Origin: Aureobasidium sp. EXF-3400
Taxonomy: Eukaryota; Ascomycota; Dothideomycetes; Dothideales; Saccotheciaceae
Length of the DNA: 64,000 bases
Direction of reading: 5' to 3'
Assembly (NCBI GenBank): GCA_024195585.1
Contig: SWBL01000066.1
Coordinates: 1-64,000, forward strand
Part shown: positions 1 to 9,821 of the stretch, piece after piece
Layout: the number at the start of each line of letters is the position of its first letter
Position numbering within the stretch: the stretch's first letter is position 1
Notes under the pieces: generated by a model
Told to the model about the DNA's origin: nothing
Databases searched by the model: none
What the model saw: the letters and a program-made list of their open reading frames with translations, nothing else
Translations under genes and position numbers: made by a program

Positions 1-507
1 CAGAGCAGCATGCACGTAATCGTGAATCGTATTCAATGGCTAGTCGATGGTATCTGCGCATCCATCCCTTTTTGTCTAGGAAACAGAAGCAAGGTTGGCA
101 CCCTCAGAGACTTCAGTGATGCGACCTGGACATTCCCTTCCTGTCATGATATGTCGGAGATGTATGGCCTGTACGGACGGTTAGCAGAGCCGATAGGACT
201 CGAGTCGCCTTCGGACCATTACAGCCATGCCCTTACACAAGGCTCCTGGCTAATGTTGAGCAACCTTGCACTACTGGTGAAGACCTTGACCCCGTCATTT
301 GAGCTCAAAGATGGGCAATTACCATGGATATGCCAACAATATCTTCGTAATTTGTCGTTGAACTCGATCGAGTGGACGCGTGATAGCTCGCTCGTAGAAA
401 GTGTACTCACGAGGGTTAATCTGCCTCCTGCAGAAGCACTCATCTCTGAAGCAAGCAGATGCGTGCGACGTGTCTCGCGTGGACTTCAACTCCGCGACGA
501 TTCGTGA
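1..507 (+). CDS. C-terminal part of a fungal regulator-like protein (partial)
   Basis: The frame is open from the left edge to a TGA at 505-507. The first ATG is at 10, but the protein is probably a C-terminal fragment whose earlier part lies outside the window. Near the start it reads RIQWLVDGICASIPFCLG, a DGICAS-P-F-LG pattern that I know from the C-terminal region of many fungal Zn2Cys6 regulators and related proteins. No DNA-binding domain is visible. It lies upstream of and parallel to the P450 gene, so it could be the edge of a regulator linked to the aromatic mini-cluster. The assignment is family resemblance only. Confidence 0.5.
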   Translation, partial: QSSMHVIVNRIQWLVDGICASIPFCLGNRSKVGTLRDFSDATWTFPSCHDMSEMYGLYGRLAEPIGLESPSDHYSHALTQGSWLMLSNLALLVKTLTPSFELKDGQLPWICQQYLRNLSLNSIEWTRDSSLVESVLTRVNLPPAEALISEASRCVRRVSRGLQLRDDS

Positions 508-738
508 TCGCTCTAGTGGTAATCTGGCAACAGAAACTGACGACCTCCAAATGAGATAAGATGCGAGGGAAGACGTATAGGCGGTCACAATCAATCTGTT
601 GTTGTTGACCGTTGCCATCGTAAAGAAGATGCTGGAGCCCAACGGCATCTGCTTGCGGAATCATGGTCGGCAACCATTGGCGTCTTTGCCGTCAAGCACA
701 TATTCAGTCATGTTGTTTGCCGGAAGCAGCACAAGACA

Positions 739-787
739 TACCCCACATCGTTGAAAACAAGACAATGGATACCTCGCATGTGGGGTA
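739..787. promoter_or_regulatory. Inverted pair of TACCCCACAT / ATGTGGGGTA sites upstream of the P450
   Basis: TACCCCACAT at 739-748 and its exact reverse complement ATGTGGGGTA at 778-787 are 29 bp apart, about 360-410 bp before the P450 ATG. The same 10-mer recurs at 5292-5301 and as a perfect palindrome at 7390-7407. The repetition is seen directly; the operator role is inferred. Confidence 0.6.
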
Positions 788-1008
788 ATCTGTGGCTGAT
801 GAATGACCGCGACGGCACTCTACAACTTGCGAAGCCCAAAGGATTTCGAGGAACCTCGTAACAGGGAAACAGGCGAATGAGATTGACATTGCTCCATACT
901 AACAACGGTGTAACCCTGATATAACGCCATGGGAGAACTCCTCGCCAACCTGGGTTTGCCAGGTACCTAGTCAAAACTAGAGTGTCGATGATCCCCTTGT
1001 CGATGCTA

Positions 1009-1018
1009 GTGTGGGGTA
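1009..1018 (+). promoter_or_regulatory. GTGGGGTA site in the P450 promoter
   Basis: AGTGTGGGGTAAA lies about 140 bp before the P450 start codon. It shares the GTGGGGTA core with sites at 739-787, 5292-5301 and 7390-7407. Confidence 0.5.
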
Positions 1019-1149
1019 AAAACGCCTCGTCTCTCGACCTCTACATATCTGCGAATGTTTCCAATCCATCGAGAAAGCTTTTCCTTTATTGCTTCAAAGC
1101 TGTATCAGTGTGCGTTTTCGACACCGTTCACACAAATCTTTCTTTCACA

Positions 1150-2764
1150 ATGCAAGTCGTCTCCACCCTTAGGATCCTCGGTCTGCTTGTTCTTGGTTAT
1201 AGCTTATCCTGGGTTGTATATGTGCGATTCTTCCATCCCCTAAGACACATACCTGGGCCTTTCTGGGCTTCGGTTTCTCGACTCTGGATGGTACATCGCA
1301 TCCGTCAAGGAGACATGGAAGTCATCCAACGAAGGCTGCACGAACAATATGGCCCTCTCGTCAGAATTGCTCCCGATGAAGTGGCTTGTGCAGACCCAGA
1401 AGCTATTCGCAAGATCTACCGCACTCAAGCGCCCTTGACCAAGACGCATTTCTACCCTGTGTGGGGGAGTAACAACTTCTCCAAGTATCCGGATCACTTT
1501 GTCAACACAGATGAGAAGCTTCACAGCAGTCGTAGACGCATCGTCAACAATGTCTACAGTATGTCCACCATCCTTACACTCGAGCCATACATCGACGACT
1601 GCGGTGCCATGTTGATCCAACAGCTGGACGAGTTCGCGGCATCAGACACGGTGGTGAATCTTGGACAGTGGTTGCACTGGTATGCCTTTGATGTGATTGG
1701 AGAGCTCTTCTTTGGAAAAGCTTTCGGGTTCATGTCAGAAGCAGAAGACCACAAATCATACATCGGAGCATTGGAGACACTGGTTCCCGTTCTGTGCCAA
1801 GCTGCTGTTGCCTCTCCTATCGTTCAGCGCATCATCTTCGGATCTGCTTCAATCAACCCGGCTACAAGAGAAGCCATGAAAGCGATCAAACACATTGAGG
1901 AGGCCGCGCGTTCGAGTGTTGACGGGCGCCTGCAGGATGAGGAAACAGGCAGACAAGATCTGCTTCGTCATCTGCTTGAAATCTCGAGATCCAAGGGCGA
2001 AAAGGTAGACTTTGGTATCGGCGAAGTCAAGCTGGAGGCTTATAGTGCTTTGTAGGTCATTCTAAGATGGGCTTTTTACCATCACTAACGTATGCCTAGG
2101 TTCGCTGGTGCCGACACCACGGCAATTGGCTTGAGAACCGTCTTCTATCATCTGCTCAAACACCCCCATGTTCTCCAAGAATTGCGCGAAGAACTGGACA
2201 CTGCGAGCAGAGAAGGTCGCCTCTCGGATCCACCACCTTTTGCAGAAGCATCGAAGCTTCCACTGCTCACTTCGACCATTAAGGAAGCAATGCGTCTGCA
2301 TCCAAGTGTCGCTCTTACCATGCCTCGTGTTGTTAGCGACGCAGGTCTCGAGCTTGCTGGCACAGTGATTCCGCCAGGTTGGAAAGTGGGTATGAACGCC
2401 GCTGTGATTGGACGCAGTAAAGCTGTGTACGGATCCGATGCAGACGAATTTCGTCCTCAAAGATGGTTGGAAAGCGGCGGCGAGACTTTGGACAGGTATA
2501 ACCTCGTGTTTGGTGGTGGTACCAGGACTTGCATTGGCAAGAATGTAAGACAGATCCTTACCCGTTTGCGAAACTTGAGGAAACCACATGCTGACGTCTT
2601 CCCAGATCTCCCTGAGCGAAATTCATAAGATTGTACCTCTCATTGTCCAGAGGTATGATATCAGTCTGAAGCATCCAGACAGGGCCTGGACCACTAAGAA
2701 CTGTTGGTTCAACAAGCAAGAAGGGCTTGACATTCTGATTCGCAGGAGGAAGTCCTGTTGCTAG
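1150..2764 (+). CDS. Cytochrome P450 monooxygenase (pisatin demethylase / benzoate hydroxylase-like)
   Basis: Three exons (1150-2051, 2100-2544, 2606-2764) give 501 residues, a normal length for a microsomal fungal P450. The ATG at 1150 follows a CACA context and opens an N-terminal membrane anchor (about residues 5-25) followed by a proline-rich HIPGPF hinge. The I-helix FAGADTT is created by splicing the first intron (branch-like CTAAC, acceptor CCTAG). The ExxR helix (KEAMRLHP) and the haem loop FGGGTRTCIG, with its axial cysteine, precede the second intron. Sequence style places it with pisatin-demethylase and benzoate-hydroxylase-like P450s. The substrate is unknown; adjacency to homogentisate dioxygenase suggests an aromatic acid. 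GTGGGGTA sites lie in its promoter. Confidence 0.9.
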
Positions 2765-3419
2765 ATTCGATAAAAATCAACAGAGCTTCCTAGCGAGGGC
2801 ATGGTGGACTGGAACCAGATAGCGAAACAATGTACTGCAGGCTCTTGTCTTCGGCAGTTCCCGGTCTCAACATTGGTTTACTGCAAAACTGCCCCTTGGT
2901 AGTTCTCTATCTGACATGTCGTAGTGGAAGACTTCATGTGAAGTACGTTAGTCCCGTACCGGTCCTTGTTGTTCCTCCACAATGCGCTCGAGATGTTCTG
3001 CAGTGGTGTGGGTGGGTATGTCATACTGTCCTACTGTACTGCTGACTCTGTTAAGGCGAAGAAATAGTTTTCCGGTGCTGCGATGTCTATGGAGTACAGG
3101 AAGAGGCTCCACAAGAGACTGCCTTAGCCTTCTCGAACGAAGTTGCATCCCTAAAGACACACTAATCCACCGATCAGCGCACAAGAGATCAAAGCTCCAC
3201 GTCATGCGCGTTGGAAGACAAATCAGGGCTTGCACATAGATTTTACTCCCAAATTGATAACGGTATATGCTCAAATACATATAGAATCCATGCCCTTCGT
3301 CGCTCCAAACATCCTCGACTCAGGGTTCCACTCTTCCAAAGATGTATTGAGGTGGCTTGCAAGATATAGTCGACTGATAAAGTGCTCATGGATCTGCAAG
3401 CTCTGTGGCGAATGTAAGA
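2765..3419. other. Convergent intergenic stretch
   Basis: This is the space between the convergent 3' ends of the P450 and homogentisate dioxygenase genes. I see no coding pattern, repeat or RNA gene, only terminators by position. Confidence 0.5.
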
Positions 3420-5082
3420 TCAAGTCTTCATGATTTGCTTATTCTCCAACAGTTTGTTGACCTCGTCTTGGTATTTGGAGAAGTTATCTAGGCAGTCAGC
3501 GATCCGTGCATGATGACATGGGATAGGAAATGTGGCGACATACCCACGAGATTGTCCCACATCTTGGGATCGTGCTCATGCTTTTTGTCAGTATTCCATG
3601 CAAAGTCGGTGATGGTAAACGGCCTTGAGCTCTCAAACATGATCGCAATCGCTCCTTGGGAGATTTGCATTACAGGAGGTTCGTTCTCAGTAGCGACCTT
3701 GAACTCCTCGTAAGCAACGCCGTGTGGAACCATACCACATTCGTAGGAAGCACCGCCAGGCTGAAACTCATCTGACCGACCACCGTAATCACCGTACAGC
3801 AGACCCATGAACTCTGAAGCAACATTGCGATGGAAGTACGGAGGACGATATGTGTGTGAAGCCACGTCCCACCTAGGCGAGAAGATAAGGAAATCGGCCA
3901 GCGGTGCGGCCGGATCACGAGATCGGGCTGTAAGCACGCAGAAGATGCTTGGATCGATATGATCCACAGAGATGGAACCGACATTGACGAATTTAGTAAG
4001 ATCGTATTTGTACGGCACATAGTTCCCATGCCATGCAACAACGTCAAAGGGGCTGTGTTGCTGAGAGCTTCGGAACAACTTTCCACCAAGCTTGTATGTG
4101 ACGGTCCAAGGCTCCTGTTCGATCTCATACTTGGCCAAAGGATGCAGAAAGTCTCTGGTATTCGCCAGTCCGTTTGCACCGAGTGGACCTAGCTCTGGGA
4201 GTTCGAAGTTGGCGCCCCAGATTTCAAGGATGTATCCCCGCGAAGGACCGTCAGGCAGATTGACTTTGAACTTTTGACCTCGTTGGATGACCACGATTTC
4301 GCCTGGCTGGACAAAGAGCATGCCAAACTCCGTCTGGATGTCGAGTACACCCTGCTGAGGGCATATCAAATAGTCACCATCAGAGTTGACGAACGCGGTC
4401 TTTTTCATGTCAGAGTTCGCAGCGTAGATATGTGTTGCAATCCCTTCTCGTAAGGTTGGATCTCCAGATCCAGCGATGGTCTTGAGTCCTGCGACAAAGT
4501 TAATCCCATCACCATCAGGGATGTCGAATGGGAGCCATGCGAGCTGTGTGGGAGAGAGATGAACTCTGGGATTGCTCGGCAGGAAATTGGCTTCTGTGTC
4601 TTCGTTGTCTGGAACTTCCACCTAACAAGACGATTAGTTGACTTCTTGCACAAGAGGATGTCCTACTTACAAAGCCCTGATGAGCGACTGAGGGTCTTGC
4701 TCGGTATAGCCAAGCTTTCTTGTTGATATGTCTGGGTGCGACAAAGGCTGATGCCGTCATCTGTTCAGCGTACAATCCGAATCGTACGTTTCTGGGACTG
4801 TTTTGTCCTTGAGGTAGAGTTCCAGGGACTGCTTCTGAAGCAAAACTTCGAACTGTTAGCATGAGCTCATTCTCAGCATTGTGTAGAGTACCTATTGTTG
4901 AACCCAGATTGATACTGTTCAGCGTCTTTAATTATTGAGTCGTCATGATCTGGTTGCTTCAGACGTACCTCATAAGGATCGTTCTTCCGGAGCCCAAATG
5001 ATGGGATAGCTCCATCCTGCTGAGTCTCCGCCCAGTGGAAAATGCTCTGATACTCTTTTGGGTTCGACAAGCTTGCAGTCAT
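3420..5082 (-). CDS. hmgA: Homogentisate 1,2-dioxygenase
   Basis: Non-haem iron enzyme that opens homogentisate to maleylacetoacetate in tyrosine/phenylalanine and phenylacetate breakdown. Five exons (4969-5082, 4892-4914, 4671-4845, 3544-4621, 3420-3487) join in frame to 485 residues. Removing a 54-bp intron joins NDPYE to YQSGF, and removing the last intron replaces a false stop with WDNLVDNFSKYQDEV. The iron ligands are visible in PPYFHRN (His), ASEFMG (Glu) and MVPHG (His). The N-terminal VPGTLPQGQNSP and LYAEQ motifs are diagnostic. Maleylacetoacetate isomerase and fumarylacetoacetase, which often sit beside hmgA in fungi, are not in the window. It shares a promoter region with the divergent FAD monooxygenase. 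Confidence 0.95.
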
Positions 5083-5468
5083 GGTGATTATGAGTAGATT
5101 TGATTTCGAAGTCTTGTGCTGATAGACAATGAAGACCTACCTTTCTCGAGATATCTATAACTTGGTGCCATCCCGAGTGGGGTCATCCATGAAATAGTCA
5201 TGCCATTGAGAAGTCATGTAAATCTGCAAAGAGATGGAGAGACCCACTATCGGGTGAATGATCACGATTCACGAATGCGTTGTCGCTGGTTTACCCCACA
5301 TGGTTCCTGGACAACGTTCAGCCAAAAGGTGGAGCATCCGATATACCTCCGTTGACAAGGTTTGCCGACATTTCAAGACTAAAAAGTCCTGATTACAACA
5401 CATGATGGCAATTACACACACGTCGTTGTAGTATCCATCTGCGTATCGTAACAAAAACCATTACGACT
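5083..5468. promoter_or_regulatory. Divergent promoter of hmgA and the FAD monooxygenase, with a GTGGGGTA site
   Basis: A 386-bp intergenic region separates two divergent start codons. TTACCCCACAT at 5291-5301 is the reverse of the ATGTGGGGTA motif found upstream of the P450 and MFS genes. Co-control of both genes is inferred. Confidence 0.55.
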
Positions 5469-6878
5469 ATGATTGCTGCAGATCATGAGAGGCCTTTTCA
5501 GAACGTGAGGCTATTGCGAACAAACTCCCCTGACTCTATGTCTGATCATAATCTCAGGTCTTGGTTGTTGGTGCTGGACCTGCTGGACTTCTATTGGCAC
5601 TCTTTCTTGCAAGGAAGGGAATTCAGACCCATGTGATCGATTCGGAAGAAGCCCTGGATGATCAACCACGAGCGACGCACTACGGAACCGCCGCTGTCCA
5701 TGAACTGGCTCGTGCTGGAGTACTGGATGATATACAAGCAGAGGGACTGATCTGCCGAGACTTCTGCTGGCGCAAACTAGATGGGGAAGTCATCGCAGGC
5801 TTGGATAGTACCATACTTGACGGCACGCTGGATCAAGTCACCTGTCTACCGCTCAACCAAGTCAGCAAGATAATTCTCAAGCACATCTTGAAGCTGCCAG
5901 CAGCGACAGTCTCATGGGGCCATAACGTCATTGACATCGGACAGACTGAGGAGGCCGCCTGGGTCGATGTCGAGACATGCAAAGGACTCAAACGTCTCGG
6001 AGCCGATTACATCGTTGGATGCGACGGAGCAAGAAGCATCGTGCGAAGAAAGCTGTTCGGCACGGATAATTTCCCTGGACACACTCTCGCAGAGCAGATC
6101 GTTGCTACAAACGTGAGTAGTTCACATTCTAGCTATCTGACTGGTCTGATGACATCGATTGATGCGGACGTACTACGACTTCGACAAATACGGCTATCAG
6201 GATTCAAACTTCATAATTCACCCAGAACATTGGCATATGGCTGCAAGGATCTCTAACGATGGTATGTGGAGAGTTTCGTATGGCGAAGTCGCTGGATTTT
6301 CGCGCGAAGAGATCATTGCTCGTCAGCCCGAAAAGTTCAGGCATATCTTACCTGGTCATCCTGAGCCTGACGAGTACAAGCTGGTCAATATTAGCCCCTA
6401 CCGTGTTCATCAACGTCTCGCTAGAAGTATGCGGGTCGGTAGGTTTCTTCTCGCCGCTGATGCTGCACACTTGTGTAACCCCTTGTATGTCAAGCAAATT
6501 TGCGGCCTCAATCTCACTGCATGATTAGACTGACGATGAGACAGCGGAGGCTTAGGGCTTACAGGTGGCATTGTTGATGTCGCAGGCCTGTCTGACTGCC
6601 TTGGCGGTATCTATGATGGTAGGGCGGACACTTCAATCTTGGACGAATACAGTCGGGTACGCCGGGAGAAGTATCTCTCGTTAGTCAACCCCATCTCGCT
6701 TGAGAACATTCGCAGACTGCACAGTCAAGATCCGGATACAGCGATGCAGAACGATACCTTCTTGCAAATGTGTGAGAAGGCTAAGAAGGATCCTGAGTTC
6801 GCGAAAGTCATGTTAAGGAGCGCAAACGGATTACGATATGACTTCACGACACTGTACAGAACAGAAGTTGCTAGCTGA
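5469..6878 (+). CDS. FAD-dependent aromatic monooxygenase, damaged 3' splice site
   Basis: Flavoprotein hydroxylase of the PheA/MhpA type (FAD_binding_3). Exon 1 (5469-5504, MIAADHERPFQN) splices to 5558-6112, completing NVLVVGAGPAG, the FAD dinucleotide fold. A second FAD motif, LLAADAAH, runs into NPFGGLGLTGG across the intron 6485-6544. The last exon ends at 6878, giving 413 residues. The intron starting at 6113 is odd. The conserved YYDFDKYGYQDSNFIIHPEHW stretch needs an acceptor at 6167, but the bases there are GG, not AG, and no other AG keeps that stretch. The next AG (6199-6200) stays in frame but deletes 11 conserved residues. The substrate is unknown; making homogentisate from a hydroxyphenylacetate would fit the neighbour. 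Confidence 0.8.
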
Positions 6879-7565
6879 TGATCGATGGTGAATGGTCTCG
6901 CCCTGCTGAGTAACTCGCTCTCGACCATTTGGGTTCTTATCTTGTTCGTGTATTCGATGTAATATCTGCACACTTTGACCCAATGTTTCGTACTCCAATT
7001 CTCGTCATCATCTGACAGGTAGCCGAAGTCTGGTTTGAAAGAGCCTTCTCGCCATATTGTGTAGTGATCGCTTGCCGCTGAGTACATCATAACTTGCAAC
7101 ATTTTACAACATCATGGATCCATTACGAATCAAACTATTGATCATAATCATCGTTTCTGCTTCGCTACAAACATGAACCACATCGAGATGCAATTCAAGG
7201 ATGTGAACAGTGCATCGATGGGGTGCTTAAGGACGAGCATGGACTTAGACTACCGAGGATAAGGATCCATCGCTTCTGCGCCAGGCTTTTACGTGGGTGA
7301 TCGCATTTCACGACCCATAGCCCTCTTTTTGATTGCACACATACGCAATCCTAATTCGGGCTTGACATCCGGAGAGGAATTCACTGTCGATGTGGGGTAC
7401 CCCACATGCACGGATGAGACACGGATGGGAAACTGCGGGGCAGGCTCATCCATTGGACTAGGTTCATTGCATGCATGTTCCAATTTGATCCTATATCTAT
7501 GCTGGAGAGACTGCCGTTCGTCGATCGCAGACTTTCGTCGCAGTTGTGAATCAAATTTATCAATC
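6879..7565. other. Intergenic region and MFS promoter
   Basis: 687 bp between the FAD monooxygenase stop and the MFS start. Apart from the palindrome at 7390-7407 I see no supported feature. Confidence 0.4.
7390..7407. promoter_or_regulatory. Perfect 18-bp palindrome ATGTGGGGTACCCCACAT
   Basis: The two arms are the same 10-mer seen upstream of the P450 and hmgA, here fused head to head 158 bp before the MFS start codon. A dimeric or double-bound zinc-finger operator is the likeliest reading. Confidence 0.65.
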
Positions 7566-9268
7566 ATGGCCTTTGGCGGAATTCTTGAAGACTCACATCT
7601 ACCTCATGTTCCCGGAACCGTCATCCTCAACGAGGAGGCGGCACACTCTGAGAGCGTCACACGTGCACTGCGACATGGAATTGGCAGGAATGCCGGGGTT
7701 GTCCTTGCTCCTCAGCCTTCAGAAGACCCGAACGATCCCCTGAATTGGTCCAACACAAAGAAGATCACAATCATCTCGATCCTTGCTTTCGGTGTCATTC
7801 TTTACGCAGGCACCGTAGGCCCACTGCTTAATGCTGGTCTTTCGACAATCTCCCAAGATTTTGGAGTTCCGATTGGCGATATCACCGTCATCTCTGGTTA
7901 CCAACTGCTTGTCGCTGGCGCCTTCGGACCTCTGGTCTGCGCATTCTCCAGAAAGTATGGCAAACGTCCTCTCTTCGTGCTCTGTTCAATCTTGGGCGTC
8001 GTTGGGACTGTCATTGGATCAGCATCGAGCGGCCTTAACACTCTCTTGACTGCTCGTGTGGTTCAAGGCTTTGCAATCTCAGCTTACGAGTCGCTGGTCA
8101 TCACCGCAATCGGTGATCTCTTCTTTGTGCACGAACGTGGATTGTACTCTTCGGTCATCAACTTCTTGCTTGCAGGCATCTCGAACTTCTCAAGCGTTAT
8201 CACAGGCACGATAGTGACCAACCTGGGTTGGAAATACCTGTTCCACATTCTGCTAGCATTCGTGGCTCTTCAACTGGTCCTTCTCCTTCTGTTCTGTCCT
8301 GAGACTACTTACATCCGAGACAAACGGTACGATACCGACGAGGTTGCAAATGTAGATCTTGAGAAGCTTGCCGAAATTGAGCATCGGAACGACACCACGC
8401 TGGAGAAGAGTGTGAGCTCTGCCACCAGAGCGACCCCAATTCCCCCTCTCAAGACGTTCCGCCAGGAATTGGCCATATTCACTGGTGTGCACACGGACGA
8501 GAATTTGTTCCAACTGGTGCTCGGGTCTTTCGCTGTCTGGACAAATTTGGCTGCTGCCTGGGTCATCATTGCCGTCGGAGGCTCCACTGTTCTCTTCGTG
8601 GCAGTAGCTTTTGTGCTTGCGCAGATCTTTACTTTGCCGCCATACAACCTGACAGCTGCAGGAGTCGGCTACCTATCTCTAGGACCTTTCATCGGTTCCA
8701 TCATTGGCTCCGTCATCTTGGGTTTCGTTCTCGATCCGTTGATCAAATGGTTCAGCAAACGTAACGTTGGCACTTACGAGCCAGAGTACCGCCTTGTGGT
8801 CATGCTTGGGGGTTTCCTGATGGGTGGCGGGCTTATCGCCTGGGGATACATGGCCGAACAGGGCATCAACTTGTACGCTTGCGCAACAGTTCATGGCATC
8901 ATTTTGGTCGGAGTTGTCGCAATCTGTACCGCCGCTACAGCATATGCTCTTGACGCATATCGCGACATGAGTAACGAGATTTTCATCGCAATCATGCTGT
9001 TCAAGAACGTCGTGCTCTACGGATTCAGTGAGTTTGTCAACAACTGGACTGCCTCTGCTGGGCCTTTCGTCGTCTACAGCGTGTTTGGCGGGATTGGGCT
9101 TGCAATCACGCTGGCAGCTACACCTGTTTACGTTTTCGGCAAACGGTCAGTACCTCAGACTAAATTACATGCTCCAATACTGACAAACAGACATACAGAT
9201 ATCGAAGCTTCTGGGCTCGCCATAACCTCCTCGAGCGAATGGGTGTCAAGACACATGCTGAAGTTTGA
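7566..9268 (+). CDS. MFS transporter (drug/aromatic exporter-like)
   Basis: Two exons (7566-9145, 9199-9268) give 549 residues with a 12-helix layout and a long central loop. The cytoplasmic N-terminus ends in DPNDPLNW, the hallmark of this fungal MFS group. SRKYGKRP is the loop 2-3 signature. Splicing the 53-bp intron gives the C-terminus KRYRSFWARHNLLERMG, typical for the family, and replaces a longer unspliced reading. The frame is open upstream, but the ATG at 7566 with its CAATC context is preferred because the sequence before it is promoter-like. Likely a plasma-membrane carrier for a substrate or product of the aromatic mini-cluster; direction is not determinable. Confidence 0.88.
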
Positions 9269-9821
9269 GAAGATCGAATCCAGGCTTCCCATAATGTGCC
9301 TTGAGGATGAAGATATGATGATAAGGAGGATAGACAATGTATCCAAGACCCAGGCATACTCGCTAGCAAGTATCAAAACACTATACATCTCAAAGCGTTA
9401 TTTCGATCAATAGATCATTGTGCGTTAGTGTGAACTTCGCAACAAAAAGGAATTCCTGTGCATGTTAATGATACGATCCTGATAGAGGATCAACTACATT
9501 GTAAAAGAAATACAGATCATGGAGTCATGTCACTATTTGGCAGATTACAAGGCACTTCGGATTTGTCTCAAAACAGAAGTCCCGCTCGCTCGGAACAGTA
9601 AGGGCGGCGAGAGTTCCGCGCTCCTTCGGAAAGAGTTACGGGGCACCCCTCACCCCCGCACTACTTATCTCTATCTGGAGTTAGAATTGTGGGTCCTCAA
9701 ACGGCAGTTGGTCATCCCTCTTCTTTTCCTCTGACAACAGCCCAAGTCTCTGTCGTCCAGACTTGATCCGTCTTTCGGCGTTCTTGCTGGTCAAAGACAT
9801 CCTTTCGAACTTCCCGACGCA
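9269..9821. other. Intergenic region with C-rich tract
   Basis: 553 bp between the MFS gene and the C2H2 factor. A GC-rich tract around 9590-9662 (GGGGCACCCCTCACCCCC near 9641-9658) contrasts with its surroundings and could bind the zinc-finger product itself. I see no gene. Confidence 0.35.

Noticed and set aside
6133..6160. Acceptor TCTAG at 6132 for the FAD monooxygenase intron
   Set aside because: The following bases contain two in-frame TGA codons before the conserved YYDF stretch.
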